Below, piece by piece: positions 45,647 through 55,941 of a stretch of DNA of 64,000 nt. Every line of letters begins with the position of its first letter. Within the stretch, counting starts at the first letter, position 1. Under the pieces are notes generated by a model. That model was not told the origin of the DNA, made no database searches, and saw only the letters and a program-made list of their open reading frames with translations. Source of the DNA: Gonatopus flavifemur (lineage: Eukaryota; Arthropoda; Insecta; Hymenoptera; Dryinidae); the NCBI GenBank assembly GCA_018340375.1, contig JAFFJZ010000001.1, positions 13,162,001 to 13,226,000 on the forward strand, read 5' to 3'. A program made the translations under genes and the position numbers.

Positions 45647-45977
45647 AAGATCCGATTTAATCCGATTTAAACTGATTATACTCGTCAATCAGATTGAATC
45701 AGATTTTGGTCCAAGAATTTTCCTATTCGATCTCATTCAAACATAATCGGTTCGAATAGGTCCAAAATAGACATTTTTACTCAATGGGATATAATCAGAA
45801 AATTTGGATCGTGTCAATCCTAATTTTCTGATTATATCTCATTTAGTGATCATTTCCATTTTGGTTCTATTCAAACCGATTAGATTTGAATATGATCAAA
45901 TATGAACATTCTCGGACAAAAATCTGATTCAAACTGATTGACGAGTAATAGGTTTAAATTGGATTTTTCAAGCAGGG
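45647..45977. mobile_element. class 1 foldback element, AATCAGATT-rich
   Basis: CCCTGCTTTAAAGATCCGAT is mirrored by ATTGGATTTTTCAAGCAGGG, with AA at 45645-45646 and 45978-45979. The interior repeats AATCxGATT, TCAAACCGATTAG and TTCGATCTCATTC words, with an inner pair around TAATCAGAAAATTTGGAT. Confidence 0.78.
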
Positions 45978-46354
45978 AAATACTTGTCACACAAATGTTT
46001 TCCCTCTTTTCTTTTATTTTTAAGAAATCAAGTGTCCATCCTGTCGGTTAGTTCTTCAATTTCCTTAAAATATGCCCTGCATTTCTGAATTCATTCTGGA
46101 GTATTGTGCCGTCTGGGATAACATTGATATAACTTCGTGCAAAATTTTTTGTGTTTATTGGGAAGTATCCTTTAAAACATCATTTCTCTGATAGAAATTG
46201 TCAGGAATGAACAAACAATCCGGTATTAGTGGATATTTATTTATCAAATATCTAGTTTTCAACTAGTTGAATGTTACAAAACTCGTGAATTCTTAGAACA
46301 TTTTTACTGTAAGGGAAAAAATACACGGCAAAAAATAATTCGCTACCATAATCA

Positions 46355-46913
46355 CACTGTAAAGAATGATTGTGGAATTTTCCCCTAAAAAACAGTGACG
46401 GCAACCCAGCCAGCAAAATTAAGGCAGTGCTTCTAGCAGCGTCGCTACCATCCACTTACACAATCAAAAGTGTCTTGTACATACAGTACTTAATTTATGT
46501 ATGAAAATGGGAGCGACTTGGTAGTATCTTACTGGAAGCGATACTTGGTAACACTCCCTGGTAATAATGGTAGCACTGAGGGAGTGTTACGTTATAGTTT
46601 GCATTATATATATGCTATGGTAGTAGCTACTACGTTGCTACCGTGGTACTGCTGTTAGCATAAACGCGAATTTGGGAGCGCTTTGCTGGCCGGGAAAGTT
46701 CCTCCATAGATGGGGAATTTTTCACCATAACGTGGTGGACTTTCCTTCCATTTTTAGAGAATTCAACCCCCAAAAAACAAAATAATTCCTCAAATAATAA
46801 GTGGGGGAAAAGACCCTCGTTTTTTTATGAACCCCCCCCCCCTCTCCTCCCCCCGATGAGGAGACGAAATCCACAAACAGTGTGAAGAAAAACTCCCCAC
46901 ATTTTATACAGTG
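46355..46913. mobile_element. E-family class 2 element, middle layer
   Basis: CACTGTAAAGAATG is paired with ATTTTATACAGTG at the right. Flanks are CA and TA. It carries the E landmarks GTGGAATTTTCCCC, AACAGTGACGGCAA, AGAATTCAACCCCCAAAAAA and GAGGAGACGAAATCC. A homopolymer C run with one TCTCCT break lies at 46831-46854. The class 1 element 46405-46694 sits inside. Confidence 0.65.
46405..46694. mobile_element. class 1 foldback element, innermost layer
   Basis: CCCAGCCAGCAAA is mirrored by TTTGCTGGCCGGG, with AA at 46403-46404 and 46695-46696. The interior repeats GGTAGCAxxx, GCTACCATGG and ACACTCCCTGGTAATAATGG, with its mirror ATGGTAGCACTGAGGGAGTG. Removing it joins the E-family sequence GACGGCAA with AGTTCCTCCAT, exactly as in the E copy at 55268. 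Confidence 0.82.
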
Positions 46914-47425
46914 TAGGAAATAGCTGTGATAGCCACCTACTTTGTGTATTTGACATTTGGATAGCGAAAAATATTGCTGTGATAACTAAATTTTGGTTGC
47001 TATAGCAATAATTGTTGTTATCCCAGCTAACAAATAGCTACCATGGCTAATTTTTAGCTATCTGAATATCAAGTACATCATTTTTTCCCGTGTAATTCAC
47101 TTCATTGAAGTTTGAATCGTTCAAAGAAACGAAACGAAACTTTGAACCCATCAAATTCAAGGATTCATCGGTATTCATCTTCCCCAATAACCTCTTTGGA
47201 ACTGGAAACTCTGCTGAAAATATACCAGGCAAATCTGGATAAATCCAAGCAGGTTCTTGCCCTGGTTCTATCTGGTTCTGTCGGTTTTTTTCCCAGGTAT
47301 TGCTTAGATCTGTTTTACATTTTCAACGGGGAAAATCGTTTAACACTGCATTGGTCGCATGCGATTTGACAGATACAGGATTTCTTATTTTCGTCACAGC
47401 CGGTACGCGCATGCGTGGATTCACC

Positions 47426-47534
47426 CCCAGACAGCACAACGTGCCTCTGGAATGTTTATGGAAGGTTTATAGAATGTAGAGGAGGTTTCCTGAACGTTCA
47501 GAAAACATCCCAGAGACACATTATGCTGTTAGGG
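47426..47534. mobile_element. small class 1 foldback element
   Basis: CCCAGACAGCACAACGTGCC is mirrored by GACACATTATGCTGTTAGGG, with CC on both flanks (47424-47425 and 47535-47536). Inner arms are CTCTGGAATGTTTATGGAAG and its mirror around GTTCAGAAAACATCCCAGAG. Total 109 bp. Confidence 0.7.
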
Positions 47535-47539
47535 CCTCC

Positions 47540-49305
47540 TCTTCCGTCTATTCCTCAAGCTTTTTACGGAGTTAATTTTGGGTCGTTAAAAAATTTTGGA
47601 CTAGTCATGTTGTATACCTATTTTTATAAATAAATAAGTTCAATTGATAATGTTCAAACTAATCAATATTCTTTTCCGAATTGTATGTACTCGTTTACCA
47701 CAAAATCTGACAATAATATTACAGTTAACTGTAAAAAACTGATTGTGTATCTCACAGATGAGGCGCGAGCAAAAATGTTATTTTTTTCCGCGCGACCAAC
47801 GCAATGTTCAAGAATGTACTGCAAGATTTTGGGTCTGGAACAGCTGTGGATTTTGTTATTTGTTCACCAATTAGTTTCAATAAACGATCTAAACTCCAAC
47901 AACATTGTAACTCTCCAAATAATGTAACTCTCCCATATGCGTAAAATATTCTCCGAATGTTCCTAAAATATTTTCAACATTTTGAAAATGTTTGACAAAC
48001 GTTTTGTGCTACTAGGTCTCAGTATACATCAACTTCCACCTCATGCCACACTTCGTGGCGTTATTGAAACTTCATTTTTGCCAGACAATATAAGCCGAAT
48101 AGATCAGTTTCAGGTTGATTTTGAATTAATCCACATGCAATAAACGTTGAACAAACCTTCGAATGTCCATGAACGCTTCATGTTAGTTCAAATGGAAGTT
48201 CCTTGAACGTTTATGTTCTCTTGGAATGGGAAACTATAAGCACCTGAATCTTCTCGAATCTTCAAATGGAAGCCTAAACATTCCAAAAGATGTATTTTAC
48301 TTGTAGTAAGTCTTTTGTCGAAATCGTACGAACGAAAAATAAAACGCAAGAGATCTCTAAGCTCATCTTTCGCAAAACTTATCCCAATACGCAAGAAATA
48401 GAGGAAAGCAAAAGAGAGGTCATAGAGGAGAGAATAAAAAGATTCTTTTTGTAATCTTGAAAAGCTAAGCTGACAAGTAGACCCGTAAGAACAAGTAAAG
48501 TAGAGAAAGAGGATGACCCTAAGAATATCCTAGGCTATGTGTTATATACGATGTTATATAGAAAATGCTACCGCATCGTGTCGGAAGGTTCTTTTTAAAT
48601 CTGAGAATAAGCAACGAATAGGAAAGAAGTCAAGCCGAAGCACTCAAGCGAGAGTTTAACTGATGTTGAAGAGTGAACGACGCGAGCGAGCAAAACGCGG
48701 GTCCTCAAACCTCATAAAGGACTAACAATGCGGGACGATGCACACACAGCTGGCTTGTAAAACACAGAGATCCTGTGAAGATAGGCACAGAAACAAGAAT
48801 GAGAGGGACCCCGTGCGACTACTAACGCGTACACATTGCTGGGGTGGTCCCTTTTTTCTTCCATGAAAACATTCTTTCGATTTTTCCCACAACCTCGTTT
48901 GGGATTTGAATTTTCACATTCATTACTAATTGTTTTGTATGATGTTGATTCGCTCGATCGAAGCTCACGTGACCTATTTGAAGTGATGATCCCAATTAAG
49001 AAAAACCTCTGAGAAACGGAAAAGTAACGCCATGTACATGAGAATTTGTGAACTTTTCGTGATAAGACTTGGGAAGCAATCCTTGAAAACAATCTTCGTG
49101 TTCTTCTTGAAGAATTTTACTCGACTCTCGACTTATAAACTTCATAAATTGACCTATTTTTGCGAACAGAAGATTTCACGTGAACGTGCATTCTTTCACT
49201 CATTCATAAAGTGATACTAATCCATCCGTTCTTAGCGAAGTCACCCCCTTCAAAGATGTTGACGTTGAAACTCATGTTCTTTTTCAAATACTTACTGGGT
49301 TTTGC
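47540..49305. other. no gene recognised; partial foldback remnants
   Basis: It contains a diverged part of the 39540-39676 family at about 48090-48225. The rest (48240-49300) appears unique, with no recognisable coding or mobile signal. Confidence 0.4.
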
Positions 49306-49313
49306 TGACCCAT

Positions 49314-49574
49314 CCCATACAGCACACGAGTTCCCGCAGAGAGTTCCCGTTATGCTAATCAATATGTATTCATTATGAATATTTTTAACTCAAAATGACC
49401 TCCTAATGAACAACTCAATGTTCAGAAACAAGTCATATCGAGATTTCATAATGAATTGTCCGGGAGTTCAATACGTTTTCATTTTGATTTCATTATTGGT
49501 CGCATAACGGAAACTATCCAAGGAATCTTTAATAAGGCTTTATGAATTCGAATTGATCTTTTGTGCTGGTTGGG
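49314..49574. mobile_element. class 1 foldback element, third GAATTC-family copy
   Basis: CCCATACAGCACACGAG and GTGCTGGTTGGG form the ends, with AT at 49312-49313 and 49575-49576. It shares GTTCCCGTTATG, AATGTTCAGAAA and TCGCATAACGGAAAC segments with 804-1105. Confidence 0.75.
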
Positions 49575-49599
49575 ATGTTTGTAGACTGAGGGTTCACAT

Positions 49600-50205
49600 G
49601 GCTTATTATCTTGGTAAAAGAAATTTTCCAGAATCTCTCTGAGGATTTGTGGTCCAAAATTTCAAAGAAATTTAGACACTCTTTGTATGATTTGGAGAAA
49701 TTCATCAAGAACTTCAGAGACCGGTGGCACTAGAAAAATTGTGCGTTGAACTTTCCACAGAAATTCAGAAAGAAGTATATCGAAAAAGATTTCTAGCCCA
49801 AGATTTCCGAGACAATCAAGAAGTTTCAGAGAGATTAGGGGAGATTTAGAGAAATTCAGATACAAGTCTCAATCAGAAAGATTTGTAATTAATTATTATC
49901 TATCCTACAAACGATTAATTTTCTCTGAATTATTCTAAATTTCCCAGAAAAATCTCACGGTACACAAAAGGATTCACATTGTGAGAAAAAATTGTTGAAT
50001 TCCACACAAAAATGATCAAGAAATAATTTCCGAACTTTCTTTGTGGATTGTGGAATGGAAGTTTGGAAAGTTTTGAAAATCTCCGCAAAATCATAAAACT
50101 TTTTGGGTATTTACAAACTTTTTTACGATGATTTCTAAAGACAGTTTGTGTAAAAAACTGCCAAACTTTCTTTGACAGTTTTGGAAGTATTTTTTTCACG
50201 GTGCA
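49600..50205. repeat. word-rich repeat related to 2156-2936
   Basis: Runs of AGAAATTCAGAGA, TTTCAGAGAGATT and TCTCTGA resemble the 2156-2936 interior. The right part ends TATTTTTTTCACGGTG at about 50189-50204, a class 2-like end, with a possible partner CACATTGTGAGAAAAAATTG at 49976. Boundaries are uncertain. Confidence 0.35.
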
Positions 50206-50282
50206 GAGAGATTTTTCGGGAGGCCTTCAATTCGACACAATATTATTCAACACAAACCTTGATATCGAATTTTTATATTCTA

Positions 50283-50541
50283 GCTCTGTTCGAAATGTCT
50301 TTAAATTTAATCTATTTTTCACGTACATTTGTGAATGAAATTTCTAATTCTTTCTTGGTGATTGAAATGAAAACTCATTTACCCGCAACTGAATTTTCAA
50401 TTTTTGCTATAGTACATCATACGTCAATATATATTTTCGTAACAAATGTAATTGAAATCCCAATAAATTTTTCAGTTACATGAATAACTTTTACTTTCAT
50501 TACATGTAATTGGAAGTTCAATCAGAAATTTCTAACAGTGT
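50283..50541. mobile_element. worn copy of the 44850-45105 class 2 family
   Basis: The right end AGAAATTTCTAACAGTG, then TA (50542-50543), and the words TTCGTAACAAATGTAATTGA and CATTACATGTAATTGGAAG match 44850-45105. The left end is weak (CTGTTCGAAATGTC). Confidence 0.5.
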
Positions 50542-50546
50542 ACAAG

Positions 50547-50641
50547 CCTTTTCCTGCACAATCCTGATTCGACACAACGGAAATTCGACAAAACGGTTTC
50601 TGGGTTGTTTCCATTCGGGAAGGAGTTTGTGCAGGATAAAA
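50547..50641. repeat. short hairpin
   Basis: TTTTCCTGCACAATCCT is mirrored by AGGAGTTTGTGCAGGATAAAA, with AACGGAAATTCGAC and GGGTTGTTTCC inside. Class not assigned. Confidence 0.45.
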
Positions 50642-50989
50642 AACAACTCGGAGTTTTTATGTGCCTAGTAACCGAGTTTCCGGCCAACATTGTCTTCCCA
50701 AGAGTTCTAAATACTATCCAAAAGTTATCCGTGATATCTTTCAGATCGCATCTAAAGCTCCTGAAATAGACATCAAAAAGATAGCAGAAATCGACGCATT
50801 AGAGATCATTGCAACATCTTTTAGATCACATCATGAAGGTTTAGAATGAATGTTCACTGAATGTAGAATAGGAATTGCGCAAAAAAATCCTCTATAGAAT
50901 ATAACGATTCGACATCGGTGTGTAACATCCGGTTTGTGATGCATTGCTTCGTATGGAATTCAATCCTTCCTGGATTTTTCTTATCGAGG

Positions 50990-51169
50990 GAGACCTATTG
51001 AGAAAAATCTTCGGTTACAATAACCAAAAACGAGATCGAATAACAAATTTGAGTTGACTAAACCGAAATATGAGTCAACAATTTTCAATCGAATGAACTA
51101 AAATTTTTCATTTGTTATCGTGTTCCACTAAAGTTCTAGTCACCGAAATTGAACAGTTTTCTCACAGTG
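50990..51169. mobile_element. class 2-like foldback
   Basis: TATTGAGAAAAATCTTCGGT is mirrored by ACCGAAATTGAACAGTTTTC with TCACAGTG as the right terminus. The interior pairs AACGAGATCGAATAACAAAT with ATTTGTTATCGTGTTCC. The left terminus is worn. Confidence 0.5.
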
Positions 51170-51171
51170 TC

Positions 51172-51835
51172 TTGAGAAAATGCGTTCCAGTGTTCTTTAA
51201 AATACGTAGTTTCTAAATTTCTGCTATGCAAAGGATTTCAAAAACACAGTGAAAAAAAGAGTTTATCAGAATATCATTTAAAAAGAAGTATTCATCCACA
51301 GGACGAAAGAGATCTATTGAAAGGACTGTGTCGTATACCTTGATACGTGGTAAAGGCATTTGGTATTGTTACCTTTTACGATGAGTTGGCCTGGCGGCAG
51401 GTTCGTGTGTTTGATGGGCGGGGTGCCTTCAGGGGATATTTTTCCAATGCTGCTCCGCCTTTCGTCTCCTTGTATGTATATGTATATTGTATATTATATT
51501 GTCCATATATACATGAAAACTTGCCGCATTGTTCTTCTTGTTGGTTTCACGTTGAGGGAACCTAATATGGCATTTCTGAAGAAACTTACCACGCGAGAAG
51601 AGGCTACGAGTCGAAAGGTTCGATCATCCTCAAGAGAAAGAAAGAACTCCCTTTTTATATAATCGCGTATTTACTTCCCCACTTGTTGCATTCACAATCG
51701 GGAATCAAAGAAACACCGGTACAAGCTTGTTACAATTAATTTCATCGACTGCCCAACTGAGGGACAAATATGAAAATATGTATACATGCATTACGCTTTC
51801 AGGTCACACCCAACCTTGAATTCGTCTTGGTTGTC
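51172..51835. other. no gene recognised
   Basis: A GC-richer patch at 51380-51460 opens two overlapping frames without recognisable domains. Otherwise AT-rich. Confidence 0.35.
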
Positions 51836-51838
51836 TTA

Positions 51839-51921
51839 CACTGTGAAAAGTAAAAGTGAAGTTTCCCAAAAAATGTAGTAGCAGCAAGAATCCCCCATGT
51901 GGGGGAGATTCATCTCCTCTA
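51839..51921. repeat. left part of an E-family element, cut by R1 copy C
   Basis: CACTGTGAAAAGTAAAAGTG begins after TA. E-family words CAAGAATCCCCCATG and GGAGATTCATCTCCTCTA follow and then stop where R1 copy C starts. Related sequence resumes at about 55000 (TATTTTGAAAGAATTTTATT, compare 39858), implying that R1 inserted into E. Confidence 0.5.
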
Positions 51922-53707
51922 ACGATACAGAAATTTACCATCGGCGCTAGCATGGCGCAATGTGGATAAAGTATGGCCGAGGCTTGGCAATCAAGCATGG
52001 CGCAACACCGAAATGACAACATCATTTTATGATTTATCGATGTGTTTTCCCAATGAAGCCCCATCATTGGTGCAGGGATGGCAATGAAATAGACCATCAT
52101 TGGCAAACAATAGAAAAATTTGTTTATCAATGTCGCGCCAATGATAAAACTGTGAAAAATAATTAACCCAAAAATATTTGAGAATTATGCGCATTTCACA
52201 ATTTCAAATATATGTTATTTGGGATGGTATAGTGTTTTCCTCATTTATCTGTAAACAACTTGGTGTTGTTTGTCGCTAAAGTTTGCCATGAGAAGGGTAC
52301 ACAATATGGATGAGTGGTATAGAAGCCCTCTGATGTAACCTGTAATAAAGAACGATTAACCAAAAGTTAAAATTAAGGAGCATACCAATATTGAGCCATG
52401 CTATCACCAATGATCGGCGTTACATTGAAAATTAATTTTTATCCAGACTAGACCAAAGTTTGTGGCAATGTTCAACCACGTTCCAAAAGATCCTTATTTT
52501 CAATAGAATCTATTGTTTGGTCAAATATGAGCCTAGCAAGCGCCAAGCCTGGCGGAATTGTGAATCCATAGTAGGCTAACAATCTAAATCTACCGGTGCA
52601 ACATTATAATTATTGCTAATCAACATTGAATATTGATAGATGCCAAACCTTGGCTGTCAACATTCCGCTAAGCTATTGGGTGTTTCCTAACACATGTCGT
52701 TGTTAATATTGCTTACGTGTACTAATAGGTGACAACACTTGTATTCGATAGTACTTTTTGTCACCTGTCAAACGCAGTACGCAACATTTGGATTGTGAGC
52801 AACACATTTTTACCTCCTCGAACATGTCGGTTTTCGTTCCAAGTAAACATCATTTGCGGGAAGTGTTGTTGTGCTATTTCATTGCAAAGAAAAGTGCAGC
52901 GGGAACGTATCGTTTGCTTCTGGAGATTTACGGTGAGCATGCTCCATCTCATACCACTGGCAAGGAATGGTTTTGACGATTTCAGAATGATGATTTTGAC
53001 ACTGAGGACAAAGAACATGGAGAACCACCAAAAAAATTTGAAGATGCCGATTTGGAAGCAGTATTAACAAAGGATTCTTGCCAGACTCAAGCAGAACTGG
53101 CTGTAGCATTGAATGTTGAACGATCAACTGTTGCGAAGCGTTTAAAAGCAATGGGAATGGTTCAAAAACTCAATAACTGGGTTCCACATGAATTGAAAGA
53201 AAGAGACATGGGACGTCGAAAAACAATTCGTGAAATGCTACTTCAAAAACAGCAACGAAAAGGATCTTTGCATCGAATAGTCACAGGAGATGGAAAATGG
53301 ATATACTATGAGAATCTAAAACACCAAAAATCTTGGATGAAGCCAGGTGAACTGGGCCCATCACAGCCAAAGAGAAATATTCACCCAGAACCATAGTGTT
53401 GTATATTATGAGTTGCTCGAACCCTCTCAAACTATTCATGGGGAACTTGACCGATGACAACTAATGCATTCAAAGCGAGCCATAGAAGAAAAGCTACCAG
53501 AATAGATGAATAGGCACAGTAAATTAATTCTGCAACATGACAATGCCAAACCGCACACCACACAAGTCGTGAAAAAATATTTAGATGGACAGGACTGGGA
53601 AGTACTATTCCACCCGCCATATTCGCCAGACATAGCTCTGTCGGATTACCACTTATTTCGGACAATGCAGTCAGATCTTACAGGAGAACGATTCACTTCA
53701 TACGAAA

Positions 53708-54421
53708 TAGGGGTGTGCGGGTACCCGAGTCATCGGGTTTTTATCGGGTCGAGTCGGGTCGGGTTTTTCAATTACCCGAGTTTTTCGGGTACCCGATTAC
53801 ATTCGGGTAATTCAAATATAGCAAACGTTTTCCTCAGCAGGAAATATTGTGACAGCAACTCGATCAAGATTACTGACAAAACATGTGAAAGAGTTGTGCT
53901 TCCTCCATTCAAATTTAAAAATATGAAAAAAGAACGATATTTATAAGAAGAATATTTATTTTCATTGATGTTCAAGATTCTATATTGTGGTTACTAAATA
54001 CGAAAATAGATAATATATTATTTATGAGATATAAATGTGATTATATTTTTTAATTGAATTAAAAAATAAATATAAACATTCCATGAAGCAATTTGGAGAT
54101 TTCTTAATGCGCTGCATAATCAATCACATGGAGTAACAACCCTAATAGACTTGTAGTGAATATGGCATTCTTCATATTAGAATTTAATTCATATGAAATC
54201 CCCTCATTCCTACAATCGCTCAAGACAATTTGTCCTTAAAATATCAACGGCAATGGCAACTTCGAATAGAAGTTGAAAATATTAAATTCAAGCGATTTTA
54301 TTATATTCGGGTACCCGACTTGGAAAACCCGATTTAATCGGGTACCCGACCCGACCCAACCCGAAAAGAAATACAAATACCCGAACCCGACCCGATAAAA
54401 AGTGCTACCTGCACACCCCTA
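53708..54421. mobile_element. non-autonomous hAT-type element, CGGGTACCCGA-rich
   Basis: The 8-bp target repeat ATACGAAA lies at 53700-53707 and 54422-54429 and is derived from the mariner coding sequence. The ends TAGGGGTGTGCGGGTA and, in reverse, TAGGGGTGTGCAGGTA are inverted repeats. Subterminal CGGGTACCCGA, ATCGGGT and CCCGACCCGA words occupy both ends. The AT-rich centre has no transposase. A 146-codon frame that crosses the left junction is an accident of the insertion. Confidence 0.87.
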
Positions 54422-54591
54422 ATACGAAAGTATCAAAATTTAACTTGATAATTGGATCAGCTCATAATATCAGGGTTTCTTCAGGCAAGGAATACGTAAA
54501 TTACCTGAAAGATGGGCAAAGGTTGTAGCTGCAGATGGAGCATACTTTGAATCAACTGTTCTTCAATCTTCTAAACGAGCACACGGAGAGA

Positions 54592-54890
54592 AAAAATTTG
54601 CTGACGCAGCAAATCGAGGTATTATACATGGAATGGCAAAATTTGTTGCTGACCTAGCTAAAAATTTGCTATAACAGCAATCGTGTTAGCTACGACAGCA
54701 ATTTTTTAGCTGTGGCAGCAAAAAATGTTTGCTCCGCCAGCAAATTTTCAGTATTATATACAGAATAGCAAACAAATTTTGCTGGGATAGCAAATATTTT
54801 TTGCTGCCACAGCTAAAAATTTGCTGCTCAGGCAAAAGGAACCCAACAAAAGTAGATTTCGCTGCCACAGCGAATTCCTTTTTCTCCGTG
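54592..54890. mobile_element. class 2 foldback element, CAGCAAATTTGCTG-rich, inside the dead mariner
   Basis: CACGGAGAGAAAAAATTTGC is mirrored by AATTCCTTTTTCTCCGTG with CA duplicated at 54590-54591 and 54891-54892. The interior is built of CAGCAAATTTG, TTAGCTGTGGCAGC and GCTGCCACAGC words. A related worn copy lies at about 56940-57296. Confidence 0.78.
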
Positions 54891-55219
54891 CAAATGTGTT
54901 TTATTTCAACATAAAATATTGAGTCAGGCGGAGTCATATTCACAAACCCAATATTTTCTATTGTCACCATTGGCGGAACCTAAAAATCCTTATATGTGGA
55001 TATTTTGAAAGAATTTTATTCCGTTTGGAGGAAAATTCTTCCCCGAAATTTCACTCCAAATGAAGAAAAATTCCCCTAGAATGTAGGGCAAATGAATTTA
55101 CCCAACGTGGAGAATGTTTGCTACCAACAAATTGGGAGAAAATTCTTTTTGTAACGATGATGAAGTTGAGAGAATTGAGAATTCAACTCATTCTCATGCA
55201 TTCAATGGTTAGATGAGAT

Positions 55220-55697
55220 AGGAAATGCAATATCAACAATAATTGTACAATTTTCCCCCGAAAAATGGTGACAGCAAAGTTCCTCCATACGCAGAAAACA
55301 GTATTCCTTCGAATCTGAGAAATTGTTATTCGAATAGGTTCGAATAAATATTTCTTTTAAAAAAAATGAATATTTTATCAATACAAACAAATTTGTTATC
55401 TAAATGATGGACCAAATAATAAATTATTTTACATTGACAAAATATTTATTACTGTCGAGAAAATATCTGTTTAGAACTATTCAAATAAATACTTTTTTCT
55501 GTGTAGACGTGGAATTTTTTGCCATAATTTGGTGGACTTTTCCTTCATTTACGAAGGATTCAACACCCAAAAAACAAAATAATCTTTCAAAGTGGTGGGA
55601 AAAATCCCTCATTTTTGATAGAAAAACAATTCCTGACCGACGAGGGGGATGAAATCCACCAATGGTATGGAGAGAACTTCCCACATTTTTCCCAGTG
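55220..55697. mobile_element. E-family element with nested class 2-like foldback
   Basis: E landmarks ACAATTTTCCCCCGAAAAAT, GACAGCAAAGTTCCTCCAT, GGATTCAACACCCAAAAAAC and GGGGGATGAAATCCACC are all present, ending CCCAGTG at 55697. A foldback of the 25246 family is inserted at about 55294-55503 (CAGAAAACAGTATTCCTTCG ... AAATACTTTTTTCTGTG). Confidence 0.6.
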
Positions 55698-55706
55698 TGC
55701 TTCATA

Positions 55707-55918
55707 CACGACAAAAAATGTTTCGTAAAATGTACTGAAGCATTCAGTAAAATACGGGTTTATTAAAACTTTCTCTTGATACTTATGAGTTCTAGTAGAC
55801 TTTATTAGACATCGCGGTCGAGATTACTATCACAGTGGCGGATTTGACTAAATCTCTAGTAAATATTAACAAAAATATCACCATCGTTGGTAAATTCTAT
55901 CAAACATTTTTTTCCGTG
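55707..55918. mobile_element. class 2 foldback element
   Basis: CACGACAAAAAATG is mirrored by CATTTTTTTCCGTG, with TA at 55705-55706 and 55919-55920. The inner arms are weaker than the ends (TTCGTAAAATGTAC, TTAACAAAAATATC). Confidence 0.65.
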
Positions 55919-55941
55919 TACACAGCTAAACACAGTTACTT

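Larger units (their letters stand above)
46324..47092. mobile_element. class 2 foldback element, outer shell of a three-layer nest
   Basis: CACGGCAAAAAATAATTC is mirrored by CATCATTTTTTCCCGTG, with TA at 46322-46323 and 47093-47094. Outside the nested part the interior uses TAGCTATC and GCTACCATGGCTAA words. Between 46355 and 46913 an E-family element has been inserted. Confidence 0.68.
52676..54951 (+). pseudogene. dead mariner with nested hAT and class 2 insertions
   Basis: The left end is TTGGGTGTTTCC; the right end read in reverse begins TTGGGTTTGTG; TA flanks both. Removing the hAT (714 + 8 bp) and the class 2 element (299 + 2 bp) leaves about 1253 bp, a normal mariner length. The transposase starts at 52824 (MSVFVPSKHH). 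A TGA at 52974-52976 replaces an expected Arg codon. The frame reopens through WVPHEL and TGDGKW (the Glu of GDE is changed), then loses about 11 codons near 53394. Later stops are at about 53455 and 53500. The second and third Asp survive in QHDNAKPH and YSPDIALSDYH, 34 residues apart. The C-terminal RQGIRKLPERWAKVVAADG follows the hAT insertion. It is related to, but distinct from, the intact copy at 20984. Confidence 0.85.
51922..54999 (-). repeat. R1 repeat, copy C, interrupted by a mariner
   Basis: The sequence from 51922 (ATACAGAAATTTACC) to 52675 follows copies A and B. It breaks after CATTCCGCTAAGCTA and resumes at 54952 with TATTTTCTATTGTCACCATT and GGCGGAACC. In copy A the same place reads, in reverse, CCGCCAAGCTATATTCTATT with no gap. 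This proves a TA-targeted insertion and fixes the mariner's ends. Confidence 0.72.

Noticed and set aside
53506..53946. A 146-codon frame ending in a non-transposase tail
   Set aside because: It starts in mariner coding sequence and crosses the left end of the hAT insertion; the tail is hAT non-coding DNA.
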